The notes below the pieces were generated by a model, which saw nothing but the letters and a program-made list of their open reading frames with translations, made no database searches and was not told where the DNA came from. Positions 7,578 through 15,561 of a DNA stretch of 30,196 bases are shown piece after piece. The position numbers were made by a program, and so were the translations under genes. The stretch is from a virus, in IMG/VR virus record IMGVR_UViG_3300030380_002445, positions 1 to 30,196 of that record. One strand, written 5' to 3'. How positions within the stretch are numbered: position 1 is the stretch's first letter; the number at the start of each line of letters is the position of its first letter.

Positions 7578-9319
7578 TTTCCTTTATGTTTCTTCCAGAG
7601 ATCTGCATCGGCAGTTGTTCTTGTCTTACCACCCGTGATAAACGAGTTGACTCGGGCGTGACCCCACTGCTCCGGTGTTGTGCCGGGGCGATGTCCTGTT
7701 CTCCATGCAGCCACACCTCTCTTGTAAACCTGTTTGAGTATGGATGCGGAGATACCAGACGCCTTTGCCTTCTTTGCAATGGACTTGTCTGCGGAGGATT
7801 CATCAAGTTTCATCTTTTTACGAAGTGCTTCAATCTCCTTACGGATCTTCATCTGCTTAGGAGAACCTGCCATAAGTTTCATTGCCTTCGTGTACAACTT
7901 GATGAGTTTTACTTTATCGTCTTCGTTGAGTTCCATATCCTCATAGGCAAGGACTGGATCGGTTGTTTTAAAATCTTTCTTACGCATAATCGTTTTGTTT
8001 GTAACTTCGAACTCTCCGTTCTTGAAATCAACCACAACAGGTAGATTGAGATCGGACTGTATGTCCTTCAGAACTGCTTCGGCGTCTCCATGTTTCTTAA
8101 TGTTCTTTCCTTTGTTCCTTGCGATCTTCTTGAACAACCTTTGCAACTCCGCAACTGTGATGGCTGGTTTGTTGCGTTTGTCGTTCATACGATCCGCAAA
8201 ATGTTTTGTAAATTCAATGTCGATGTCGAACTTGTTCAAAAGACGATCACCGAACTTCTCAAGATCTGCAAGTTGTTTTGCCGTGACCTCTTCCTTGTAC
8301 AAGTCCGGAAACTTCTTCTTCATTGCCTTAGTGTATTTCGAAGGTTTGGTCTTTGCAGACTTGTCGCCCGGAGCAGGTTTGTATGCCGAAGGATCATCGT
8401 CGTCTTTTTTCGCACCCTTCTCGAAGTGACGAGCTCGAGCGGTCTTAGTGGACTTCTTCATGTCCTTTCCGTAATACTTTGCGGGTTGCGTTCCCTTACG
8501 ATCCTTTACATCTTTGTCCTGTCGAACTTCAGAAAGACTATCAACGAAGTGTTTGTTTTCGTTGGTGTCAACGATGAAATTTGTTCTTCTTTCAGCAATG
8601 GTAATCTCGTTGTTACCCGAGTAAACAGTATCTCCAACATTGAAGATGTCACCCGCAACATATCTCTCACGAATAGTAGACAACTGAGGCAACTGAATAT
8701 GTTTGCGAAAGTTGACCATTTCCTTCAATCCCATTCTCTTACGAAGTAGATTGAAGAGTGTCATATCCTCACCATAAGACCTTGGAAGACCCTGTGAAAA
8801 GGATTTGAAGTCACCTGCAACTGCGGCTGCTCTCATCTTAGAGGCGCTCATTCCTGTCACACCTTCTGCATCGGGATCTCTTTCACCAGCGGAGATCACA
8901 TCGATACCATCCGGAAACTCGTAGAAACCATGTCGTCCCTTGACTCCAACATACTTGTTGAGAAGTTTACGAAACTCGGCAACACGATCCGATCCAACAA
9001 CCATTACAATACGAGTGAATCCCTGATCGTAAAGAGAAGTAGCCACATCAAAGACGTTCTTGATTCGCGAATCCAGAATGATGTTTCGTCCGTGCTTTGG
9101 AAACATCTTACGCATAATCTTTACCTTCTCATCGTACTGAAGAGGATTTTTCTTGGCATCTTGAGAGTGAGATGCGTACACACGATAGTTGCTACCAATC
9201 GCAACCGATGCAAGTTTGTTCATCAACTTCTCGTGGCCTGTTGTCGGTGGATTGAACCGACCAAATGTAAATACTACTTCCTTTTTCTTATCTTCGTTGT
9301 ACTGTATAAATGATTTCAC
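7574..9319 (-). CDS. Cytidylyltransferase-like nucleotidyltransferase fused to phage modules
   Basis: A 581-residue protein using GTG at 9319 (MKSFIQYNED). A TTG at 9340 would extend it by seven residues, but that would run back past the stop of the previous gene. Residues 14-190 are a Rossmann nucleotidyltransferase of the NadD/CoaD/cytidylyltransferase type: FTFGRFNPPTTGH (17-29) carries the nucleotide-binding TxGH motif, and MSASKMR further on resembles the S/T-x-x-[KR]-hR motif. The family transfers a nucleotidyl group to a phosphorylated acceptor; the acceptor here is unknown. The C-terminal half holds unrelated modules, among them RTGHRPGTTPEQWGHARVN near the end. A GATAAATA late-type box sits five bases before the GTG. 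It lies between two genes with capsid-targeting-like N-termini. Confidence 0.8.
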   Translation of the reverse strand: MKSFIQYNEDKKKEVVFTFGRFNPPTTGHEKLMNKLASVAIGSNYRVYASHSQDAKKNPLQYDEKVKIMRKMFPKHGRNIILDSRIKNVFDVATSLYDQGFTRIVMVVGSDRVAEFRKLLNKYVGVKGRHGFYEFPDGIDVISAGERDPDAEGVTGMSASKMRAAAVAGDFKSFSQGLPRSYGEDMTLFNLLRKRMGLKEMVNFRKHIQLPQLSTIRERYVAGDIFNVGDTVYSGNNEITIAERRTNFIVDTNENKHFVDSLSEVRQDKDVKDRKGTQPAKYYGKDMKKSTKTARARHFEKGAKKDDDDPSAYKPAPGDKSAKTKPSKYTKAMKKKFPDLYKEEVTAKQLADLEKFGDRLLNKFDIDIEFTKHFADRMNDKRNKPAITVAELQRLFKKIARNKGKNIKKHGDAEAVLKDIQSDLNLPVVVDFKNGEFEVTNKTIMRKKDFKTTDPVLAYEDMELNEDDKVKLIKLYTKAMKLMAGSPKQMKIRKEIEALRKKMKLDESSADKSIAKKAKASGISASILKQVYKRGVAAWRTGHRPGTTPEQWGHARVNSFITGGKTRTTADADLWKKHKGK

Positions 9320-9324
9320 TGTAT

Positions 9325-9332
9325 TATTTATC
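9325..9332 (-). promoter_or_regulatory. Late-promoter-like box GATAAATA
   Basis: A one-mismatch T4 late box overlapping the stop codon of the RNA-ligase-like gene and lying five bases before the GTG start at 9319. Confidence 0.4.
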
Positions 9333-10563
9333 TCTCCCAACCTTTTACTACATCTTTTGAAAAATTGTTCATTGAGAACTCCATACGATCCACAAGTTTT
9401 ACGGCACCGTCGTTTGTCTTGTCGATTGCAACAAAACCTTCACTGCCCGTGACTTTGAAACCGTTTCGAGTTCTTACAAAAGTGTCAAGTTCTTTGACCT
9501 TATCAAGTTTTGAAATAATAAGAAGTTTTGCATCGACTATTGCGTTCTGTAGAGCAAAGACCAGATCCAAGTTCTTTTTGTTATCCTTTGAGAAGAACTT
9601 CATAACCTCATCGAGTTTTGCCTGTACTCCGGCCTTACCCTTTTCGGTTTTTCTCTTCTCGATTTCCTTACCAAATTTACTCCCAAACCAAAGGATCAAA
9701 TCGTTGACGTGTTTCCCCGTGTTCTGTATCCTCTTCCCTCTTCGCACCAAAGAATTGTTGTAGGTCTCGATGTATCCAGCGAGCTCGCTGTTTGATTGGA
9801 GTTGCCGCAACGTAGTGCCCGCTATCTTTTGGAATATCTTTCCTGCTTTTGATAGTGCCTCCGTTACCTCTCTTGTTTCGGTGGCCGTGAGTGTTGCTGT
9901 TCCGCTTTGATCTTTGTAATCTGCGTCCTGATACCATATAGAAGTTTTTTTCTTAAGTTTACCAATATCTACTCCGTATGATGCTTTCATTTCCTCAAAG
10001 GATTTTCCTGTGTAGGTTGTATGAAAGACCACACCTAAGTTTGCCTTCATTATGGTTTTTGCTAGATCGGACTTGACGGGTACTGCATAGACGATTGTGT
10101 TTGGTTGGAATGTTATGTACTTCTCACCGTCGATATTCTCAACGTTAAGATCATTCTTTGTAAACATAATATCGCCTTGAATCACATCTTTGATTCCAAG
10201 ATCTTTCAATTCATTGTACGCTGTTACGAGTTTATCCGCAAGATCTCCGGAAGTATCAGCACGAACATCGGCTTCTGACTTGTAGACCTTTGGATTCTTA
10301 TTAAAAATTCCTTTCTTTGCAACGAAGAACTTACCATCACTTGGATCAGTTCCGGCAAAGACTGCGGGCGCTCCGTCCCACTTGACTGTTACATCGAATC
10401 GGCTCTTACCCTGTCCCGCCAACATATCGCGAAACGCACGAAGAGCAGCGATTGCATCTCTCGCACCAGTCACACCACCGTAGATCACACGATCTTCGAT
10501 GTGCGTCATATGGACATTCTTGCCCGCCTTTGACTCAACTATAAACTCTTTAAATCCTATCAT
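9328..10563 (-). CDS. RNA/DNA-ligase-like nucleotidyltransferase with capsid-targeting-like N-terminus
   Basis: A 411-residue protein, of the type I know as DUF6267 in phages. It starts MIGFKEFIVES, close in style to the T4 capsid-targeting sequence with an I-V-E site at residues 8-10. KWDGAP at 61-66 fits covalent nucleotidyltransferase motif I (KxDG), with Lys61 as the candidate AMP-accepting residue. EGFVAI (375-380) fits motif IV and VKLVDR (388-393) fits motif V. The region between motifs I and IV has GKFFVAKKG, QGDIMF and a long helical insertion. These motifs suggest an ATP-dependent RNA or DNA ligase fold, probably diverged; activity is inferred. The ATG overlaps the previous stop by four bases (ATGA). 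Confidence 0.75.
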   Translation of the reverse strand: MIGFKEFIVESKAGKNVHMTHIEDRVIYGGVTGARDAIAALRAFRDMLAGQGKSRFDVTVKWDGAPAVFAGTDPSDGKFFVAKKGIFNKNPKVYKSEADVRADTSGDLADKLVTAYNELKDLGIKDVIQGDIMFTKNDLNVENIDGEKYITFQPNTIVYAVPVKSDLAKTIMKANLGVVFHTTYTGKSFEEMKASYGVDIGKLKKKTSIWYQDADYKDQSGTATLTATETREVTEALSKAGKIFQKIAGTTLRQLQSNSELAGYIETYNNSLVRRGKRIQNTGKHVNDLILWFGSKFGKEIEKRKTEKGKAGVQAKLDEVMKFFSKDNKKNLDLVFALQNAIVDAKLLIISKLDKVKELDTFVRTRNGFKVTGSEGFVAIDKTNDGAVKLVDRMEFSMNNFSKDVVKGWER

Positions 10564-11654
10564 TTTGTCGCCGGATTTGGTTTATAGTCACACATAATGT
10601 GAGAAGGATAGAGACCACCCTGTTTGTTTCTTATGTTGAATTTGAAGATGTAAAGAGGTGTCACAACCTCAATGTCGATTCTTTTTGCCTCGCCCGGTTT
10701 CGGATAGAGGATTCTGATACTCTTGATCGTAGACGCCCTTTTCATTCGAGATGCAGTCATCTCGTAGAACTCTACTTTCTTACCCTTTCGATGAACCATC
10801 CAATAACCATAACCAATACCAGTTATCAACAATCTCTGTAGAGCCTTCTTGTTGGCTCTCGGATTGACAACATCCTTTTTACCAGACTTTTTGGAAGTCT
10901 TGGGATCGTATTTTGTGAAAGTTTCGATGAATCTCTGTTCGTCAATACCGAACATATCGAGGAGTTTTCTTCCATCCGAATTGGTAATCTTACCATTTTC
11001 GAATTGATCGGGTGTAAAAATTCTAGCCACTCCCGCATTGAAAAATGTAACAGTGTTTCCGAACTTAGCAGAGAGGTATTGATCACCCTGATCTGTAGTA
11101 ACCGTAACATCAGTGACTTTAGATCCTATCTTCAGATCTCTTCCACCTATTACTGCTTTAACATCACCGAACACTAGTGGTCTTTTTGTATTTGCACCAC
11201 CCTCAAGACTGACATTAATGAATCTTGCATCCTTCAAAAAGGCGTCGTGCATATCTTTGATCATTTCCGGAAACTTAAAATCTCCATCTAAACCACTTTC
11301 TTTATATTTTTCCAAATCAGAAACAATTTGATTTTCAAAGGCAAATCCCTTCGACTTGCTTCCTCTTCCTCCCCTTGAACCATTTCCAGCAGATAGTTTG
11401 AATCCATATTCACTGGATAATTGAGGAAGATCAAGATCGATTGCAACTGCTCTTGCAACCTTTATTCCCTTTTCTTTTTTAGATCCAGAAAGGGCAAATG
11501 GATCTGGCATCCCAGTTTGTTGAGTAACAAAAGAATAAAGAGATTTGAGTTTCTCTTTTTGATCGTCTGATAGGTGGCCAATATCATCAATCTCGACTTG
11601 AGATTTTGGTATAATATCGTATGCCTCTGATAAGAATTCTTTAAACTTTAACAT
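10560..11654 (-). CDS. Phage protein with capsid-targeting-like N-terminus, possible nuclease fold
   Basis: A 364-residue protein of unknown function. I chose ATG 11654 because it gives MLKFKEFLSEA, matching the start of two neighbours; an ATG at 11663 would add MGS. GGGA lies just before the chosen ATG. The central part has GFAFENQIVSDLEKY and later TDVTVTTDQGDQYLSAKFGN with TVTFFNAGV. This Glu, Asp, then Lys layout faintly resembles PD-(D/E)XK nucleases but lacks a clean acidic-x-Lys motif. The C-terminus (YGYWMVHRKGKKVEFYEM) is beta-rich. A TATAAATA late box lies 26 bases upstream. It is transcribed first in the virion-internal block. Confidence 0.7.
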   Translation of the reverse strand: MLKFKEFLSEAYDIIPKSQVEIDDIGHLSDDQKEKLKSLYSFVTQQTGMPDPFALSGSKKEKGIKVARAVAIDLDLPQLSSEYGFKLSAGNGSRGGRGSKSKGFAFENQIVSDLEKYKESGLDGDFKFPEMIKDMHDAFLKDARFINVSLEGGANTKRPLVFGDVKAVIGGRDLKIGSKVTDVTVTTDQGDQYLSAKFGNTVTFFNAGVARIFTPDQFENGKITNSDGRKLLDMFGIDEQRFIETFTKYDPKTSKKSGKKDVVNPRANKKALQRLLITGIGYGYWMVHRKGKKVEFYEMTASRMKRASTIKSIRILYPKPGEAKRIDIEVVTPLYIFKFNIRNKQGGLYPSHIMCDYKPNPATK

Positions 11655-11680
11655 AGATCCCATGAATTAGATAACGTATC

Positions 11681-11688
11681 TATTTATA
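11681..11688 (-). promoter_or_regulatory. T4-type late promoter box TATAAATA
   Basis: An exact TATAAATA in the intergenic gap after the SprT-like gene. It lies 17 bases before ATG 11663 and 26 bases before ATG 11654, and is well placed to start the block of probable virion proteins. Confidence 0.65.
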
Positions 11689-11700
11689 AGATTAACTAAT

Positions 11701-12180
11701 TTAAATGAAACCCTTTGCCCACTTTTCGTGAGTGTATTCAAACTCCTCCATATATCTCACATAGAGACCAGTCTCTCGACCAGCAGCCTCGATCTCCCAA
11801 GGCCAATCATAGTAGTGAACCTTGCTTGAGTCGTATTCTTCATTTTGCCAATATACCAGATCAAGGGAGATTCCAGAATCTTTCATCTCTCCAAGGGCAT
11901 ATTGTTTGACGTGAACCATCTCATGAGCCAAGGTCTCGATAAGATCCGCAAGATTATTACTTGAGTCCAAACGGATTGTAAACTCCCTTGGTTTTGTTCG
12001 ACGATCTTCCCAGATACAATCTCCTTCGGTATCCTCCTTATACTTGAGTCGATGGATCAATTCGATGTTCAACCTGAGACTTGGCAGCTTTCTCTTGAAG
12101 AGAATCCTCTCGAAAAAGTAGGCAGCTCGTTCAACATGTCCTCTTTTTGTCTCGGTAGAACCTTCTATTTCAACTATCAT
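11701..12180 (-). CDS. SprT-like zinc metallopeptidase
   Basis: A 159-residue protein with the zinc metallopeptidase motif HEMVHVKQ at 86-93 (His86, Glu87, His90). Leading into it is a SprT-like strand and helix (EFTIRLDSS...LIETLAHE). A later Glu in WEIEAAGRE could be the third ligand. The family includes SprT and Spartan-type peptidases; a phage role might be trimming DNA-bound proteins or host factors, but the substrate is unknown. The gene directly follows gp41 helicase and has its own strong promoter with two TTTACA boxes, the -10 box ending eight bases before the ATG. This suggests separate early expression. Confidence 0.75.
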   Translation of the reverse strand: MIVEIEGSTETKRGHVERAAYFFERILFKRKLPSLRLNIELIHRLKYKEDTEGDCIWEDRRTKPREFTIRLDSSNNLADLIETLAHEMVHVKQYALGEMKDSGISLDLVYWQNEEYDSSKVHYYDWPWEIEAAGRETGLYVRYMEEFEYTHEKWAKGFI

Positions 12181-12188
12181 CTTACCCC

Positions 12189-12243
12189 ATTATGGACTAT
12201 AACCTGTGGAAGTCAAGGCCCAAACGTGTAAAAAAGATGTAAA
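12189..12243 (-). promoter_or_regulatory. Early-type promoter with double TTTACA boxes, before the SprT-like gene
   Basis: Minus strand order: TTTACA (12238-12243), TTTACA (12227-12232), ten bases, TTGACT (12211-12216), 16 bases, CATAAT (12189-12194), then eight bases (GGGGTAAG) to the ATG. Three other promoters in the window share this architecture. Confidence 0.7.
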
Positions 12244-12251
12244 AGTGGACT

Positions 12252-13616
12252 TTAGATCTTGAAAGAACTGAAATCGTGGGATGAACTCTTGTCAGAAGTA
12301 CCAGAATCCTCGGATGTGAGAGTCTGAGCGGACTCTTCAACATCGTACAGCCTCATCTTTGACCGATCAATTCCCACCACAAACCTCTTGTTTTGAGTCG
12401 GATCGTTGTACCGATTCTTGAGTTGTTTGATCATCAGTTGATTCAGACCTTCGAGTTTCTCCGTAGAGATCAGAGCGAACATCAAATCCGCAGTTGCCGG
12501 AAGACCAAATGACTCAGAAGTATCTGTCAATTCAACATCAGTATTACCAAATCCAGATCGTGTTACCTGAGTCGCAGACCAGATCGGAACATTGAATTCA
12601 ACTGCCAATCCTCTCAACTCCTCGGCGATTGCCTTGATGTATGAGTAAGTATTGACCGATCCACCCAGACCCTTCATTCGAGAACTTGCACAAATGTTGA
12701 GATAGTCGATGTAGATCGAATCCGGAGCAAAGTCTTTCTTCATTCTCAACTCATCCAGAAGAGCCCGAAAGTGACCGACATGAGCAGTCGCAGTTGGATA
12801 TTCCTTGATGATCAACTTACCTTGAGTCTTCTCTCGTATCTTCGAAACCTTAGTCTTGAATGTATCTCTTGGAAGATTCTCAATCTGATCTATCTGAACA
12901 TCCAGAAGATTCGCATCAATACGTTCCGCGATCTTTTCCTCAGCCATCTCCAATGTGATGTAGAGAACATTCTTACCCTGTCGAAGATTGTCGGCAGCGA
13001 AGTGACACATCGCCAAACTCTTACCAACACCTGTTCCCGCAAGAACAATGTTGAGAGTCTTTCGCGACACACCACCCTTTGTGATCGTGTTCAGAAGTTC
13101 AATGTCAAACGGACTCTTGTCTTCTTGTAGATGATAGAAGTCATATCTTTGATCGACGTTCTCAAGATAGTCGTGGCCGATGTTCGTATCAAAAGAGATC
13201 GCAAGAGCCTTGGATAGAATATCTGGTATTGCACCTTCGGTGTGTTTCTTGTCCTTTCCGTCAATGATCGAAATAGACTTGACGATTGCAATAGTAACTG
13301 CTCGTTGTTTACACCACTCTTCGGTTCGGTTCAACAACCAATCAGTATCACTTGGTTCACCTTGATCAATCGATTTGATGCAAGAAAGAATATCATTTGC
13401 ATCAGACCGATTCAGTGCGGCAGAACTTTGAAACTCAACCTCAAGGGCTGTGACGTTAGGAACTTTGTTGAACTTAGAGATGAAACTTAGAATCAATTCA
13501 TAGACTGGTTTCTTCTCATTCTCAAAGTATTCCGATTTTACATGAGGAATTACCTTACGGCAAAAGTCCTCATTCTTTACTATCGTCTGAAGTATTATCG
13601 TCTGAAGATCTGTCAT
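12252..13616 (-). CDS. 41: Replicative DNA helicase, gp41/DnaB family
   Basis: A 454-residue hexameric helicase subunit that unwinds DNA ahead of the phage polymerase and works with primase. The N-terminus (NEDFCRKVIPHVKSEYFE) matches the T4 gp41 start. The RecA-like motor domain carries Walker A GTGVGKS at 194-200, LYITLEMAEEKIAERID, a Walker B region (SIYIDYLNICAS) and the DnaB-type loop SATQVTRSG. The length fits gp41 (475 in T4). The ATG lies within the end of the small acidic protein gene, a 47-base overlap in another frame, so the two are probably co-translated. Downstream is the SprT-like gene. Confidence 0.93.
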   Translation of the reverse strand: MTDLQTIILQTIVKNEDFCRKVIPHVKSEYFENEKKPVYELILSFISKFNKVPNVTALEVEFQSSAALNRSDANDILSCIKSIDQGEPSDTDWLLNRTEEWCKQRAVTIAIVKSISIIDGKDKKHTEGAIPDILSKALAISFDTNIGHDYLENVDQRYDFYHLQEDKSPFDIELLNTITKGGVSRKTLNIVLAGTGVGKSLAMCHFAADNLRQGKNVLYITLEMAEEKIAERIDANLLDVQIDQIENLPRDTFKTKVSKIREKTQGKLIIKEYPTATAHVGHFRALLDELRMKKDFAPDSIYIDYLNICASSRMKGLGGSVNTYSYIKAIAEELRGLAVEFNVPIWSATQVTRSGFGNTDVELTDTSESFGLPATADLMFALISTEKLEGLNQLMIKQLKNRYNDPTQNKRFVVGIDRSKMRLYDVEESAQTLTSEDSGTSDKSSSHDFSSFKI

Positions 13617-13893
13617 TATCTACGCTGTCTTCCAAAATTTCAACAAGAATATCACCAATAAAAATTGAGAAGGCCTCATCCTTTTCAAGTTCTTCTTTTG
13701 ATTTACCAAAGGCAGGAGGAACTTCTTCAATTCGATAATCAAAAGTGAGTCTCGCATTTTCACACTCACCATTAGGCTCAGATACTTTAACTTTTCCATA
13801 GGTATATATTATACCATCATACGGTTTTTGCAAGGCTTTAATTGAAGTAAAATCAGAATCTGCCTTTTCTACGAATACATATCTATCACTCAT
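13570..13893 (-). CDS. Small acidic protein between UvsX and gp41, function unknown
   Basis: A 107-residue protein with a beta-rich core (RYVFVEKADSDFTSIKALQK, ENARLTFDYRIEEVP) and a very acidic Ser/Asp tail (DNDRSSDDNTSDDSKE). It overlaps UvsX by four bases (ATGA) and gp41 by 47 bases, so it belongs to the recombination-replication operon. An acidic tail suggests a protein-protein contact or single-strand-DNA mimicry, as with accessory loaders, but no known family is recognised. Confidence 0.72.
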   Translation of the reverse strand: MSDRYVFVEKADSDFTSIKALQKPYDGIIYTYGKVKVSEPNGECENARLTFDYRIEEVPPAFGKSKEELEKDEAFSIFIGDILVEILEDSVDNDRSSDDNTSDDSKE

Positions 13894-14930
13894 TCTTCTA
13901 TTTGTTCCTGTATCATATCCTTGCTTGCAACCTTGAAACGCTTTTCGATGTAAGATGCAAAGTCAGTTTTGTCAAAAACATTTTCCCAGAACTCACGATT
14001 CATAGTTTGAGCTTCACGAAGGTTTTGAGTTAGTTCTTCTCCAGTTTCAGGATTGATTGCCTGATACCATCCGTTCTTTGGTTTACGAGCGTGACCAGAT
14101 TCAAGTGCCACATCCAGAAGACCAGACCACTTTTGAATACCACCATCCCAAGAGACAGAGATTGGAATCTTAGACTTCTCTCGAACAAACCGAGACTTCT
14201 CAACATTGATAATAAAGTGATACCCTTGAATCTCTGTACCCTTCTTATCCTGTTGACGACCGATGATCCACACGTTGTCGGCAGAATACATAACTCCTGT
14301 ACCACCCGAGACAACCGCCTTTGGAAACATTCCCTGTTCCATGTAAGTGTGATTGACCGCAAGAAGAGGAATATCTCTCATTGTCAACTGAGGAGTGATC
14401 ATACGGAAGAGACCCTTCAGAGCCTTTGCTCGTGTCATATCCGCAACAGACTTCTCATTGAGAGCGTCATCAAGTTCCTTCTTAGATGCGATATTACCAA
14501 CCGAGTCAATCACAACAATCACCTTATCAGTTCTCTCGATCTCATTCAGTTGATTGACCAGATCGAACTTCAACTCTTCGACGTTCGTTACCGGACTGTG
14601 AAGAACTCGACTCGTGTCAATACCAAAGGATTTGAAGTAAGACTGTGGCGATCCAAACTCTGAATCATAGAAGAGAAGAACCGCATCATCGTGTTTATCG
14701 AGATACGCCGATGCCATCAACAGGGCAAAGGATGTCTTGAAGTGTTTTGATGGGCCTGCAAGGACTGTGAGTCCCGATGAGATACCACCGGACATAGAAC
14801 CGGAAAGTGCCACGTTGATCATTGGCACCGAAGTTGGTGTTTGTTCCTTCTCGGCAAAAAACTTGGAATCAGACAGAATATCTGATGCACCAATCCGAGA
14901 AGACTTTTTGAGTTTACTTAGTAATGACAT
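13890..14930 (-). CDS. uvsX: UvsX, RecA-like recombinase
   Basis: A 346-residue strand-exchange protein that forms filaments on single-stranded DNA and drives recombination-dependent replication. Walker A GPSKHFKTS spans 59-67, in the divergent UvsX form. FYDSEFG matches the catalytic Glu region, VIVVIDSVGN is the Walker B strand, and LAVNHTYMEQGMFPKAVVSGGTG resembles the DNA-binding loop L2 region. Length and order fit T4 UvsX (391). It starts the operon uvsX - small acidic gene - gp41. A weak promoter and a small inverted repeat (AACCT/AGGTT) lie upstream. Confidence 0.95.
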   Translation of the reverse strand: MSLLSKLKKSSRIGASDILSDSKFFAEKEQTPTSVPMINVALSGSMSGGISSGLTVLAGPSKHFKTSFALLMASAYLDKHDDAVLLFYDSEFGSPQSYFKSFGIDTSRVLHSPVTNVEELKFDLVNQLNEIERTDKVIVVIDSVGNIASKKELDDALNEKSVADMTRAKALKGLFRMITPQLTMRDIPLLAVNHTYMEQGMFPKAVVSGGTGVMYSADNVWIIGRQQDKKGTEIQGYHFIINVEKSRFVREKSKIPISVSWDGGIQKWSGLLDVALESGHARKPKNGWYQAINPETGEELTQNLREAQTMNREFWENVFDKTDFASYIEKRFKVASKDMIQEQIEE

Positions 14931-14949
14931 AATTTTATTTAACCTGTAT

Positions 14950-14984
14950 AGGTTATCATATTTTTAGGTGTTTGTAAAGAACAA
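14950..14984 (-). promoter_or_regulatory. Possible promoter upstream of uvsX
   Basis: The 61-base gap before uvsX contains TTGTTC (14979-14984) 18 bases from TATGAT (14955-14960). It also holds a TTTACA (14973-14978) 17 bases from a poor TAACCT (14950-14955). Next to these is the inverted repeat AACCT-ATAC-AGGTT (14941-14954). The repeat could be an operator or a weak hairpin; none of the boxes is convincing. Confidence 0.3.
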
Positions 14985-14991
14985 ATTTCGT

Positions 14992-15540
14992 TTACAGCTC
15001 AGAATGACGAGGAAAGATTCTTTTCTCTCTTTCCGTTAGAGTTGTGTTGTAGGCATACAATCGACAATCATGAAAGGGTAAGCATTTCTTTTTATCTATC
15101 TTTCCCTTTACATTACACTCTTTCGTTGGGTACTTTAAAATAGTTTCTTTATCTGCACATATAAACTTATTTCTTTGTCGATTAATCCAAACCATAATAA
15201 ATGGTATTGGTTTTTTTAAAAATTTCATTTTTCTATCAAGGAAGCTTACATGTTGATAGTGGCGTGGCCACTCACCATTCCAAGGAACCATCATTTCTAA
15301 ATCAAATGTATATCCCAACACACCATTCTTTTTTACTCCAAGATCTACACCATAATCTCCATCTGGTTTTGAGACCCATTCTGCATCCGTCTCATTTTTA
15401 CCCATACTGGATTGAAAGAATTTCATGAAACTCACAAATGCTTTGATGTCTTTATCATCATCGTATCTGCCATATTTACGATCTATTCTTTCACTATATT
15501 TTCCGATATCGTCTCGGTTTACATATTCACGTACATTCAT
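14992..15540 (-). CDS. Unknown protein, faintly nuclease-like
   Basis: A 182-residue protein from ATG 15540 (MNVREYVNRDD). An in-frame GTG at 15561 would add seven residues; neither start has a clear Shine-Dalgarno. The sequence has a charged helical start, then GDYGVDLGVKKNGVLGYTF with DLEMMVPW, a basic stretch (DRKMKFLKKPIPFIMVWINRQ) and a Cys-containing end. The D...D...DLE order followed by a strand and later Lys recalls PD-(D/E)XK folds, but no motif is clean, so I give no function. It follows dCMP deaminase within 21 bases and is the last gene of the modification cluster. Confidence 0.62.
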   Translation of the reverse strand: MNVREYVNRDDIGKYSERIDRKYGRYDDDKDIKAFVSFMKFFQSSMGKNETDAEWVSKPDGDYGVDLGVKKNGVLGYTFDLEMMVPWNGEWPRHYQHVSFLDRKMKFLKKPIPFIMVWINRQRNKFICADKETILKYPTKECNVKGKIDKKKCLPFHDCRLYAYNTTLTEREKRIFPRHSEL

Positions 15541-15561
15541 AATATTAAAAAAGGCGAACAC

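Noticed and set aside
9304-9311. A TATAAATG sequence on the plus strand as a promoter.
   Set aside because: It lies inside the cytidylyltransferase-like gene, has no gene in front of it, and no plus-strand genes are supported anywhere in the window.
11655-11663. The upstream ATG of the possible nuclease gene (MGS prefix).
   Set aside because: The internal ATG at 11654 gives a start that matches two neighbours and has GGGA in front, so I prefer it, though the upstream ATG cannot be excluded.
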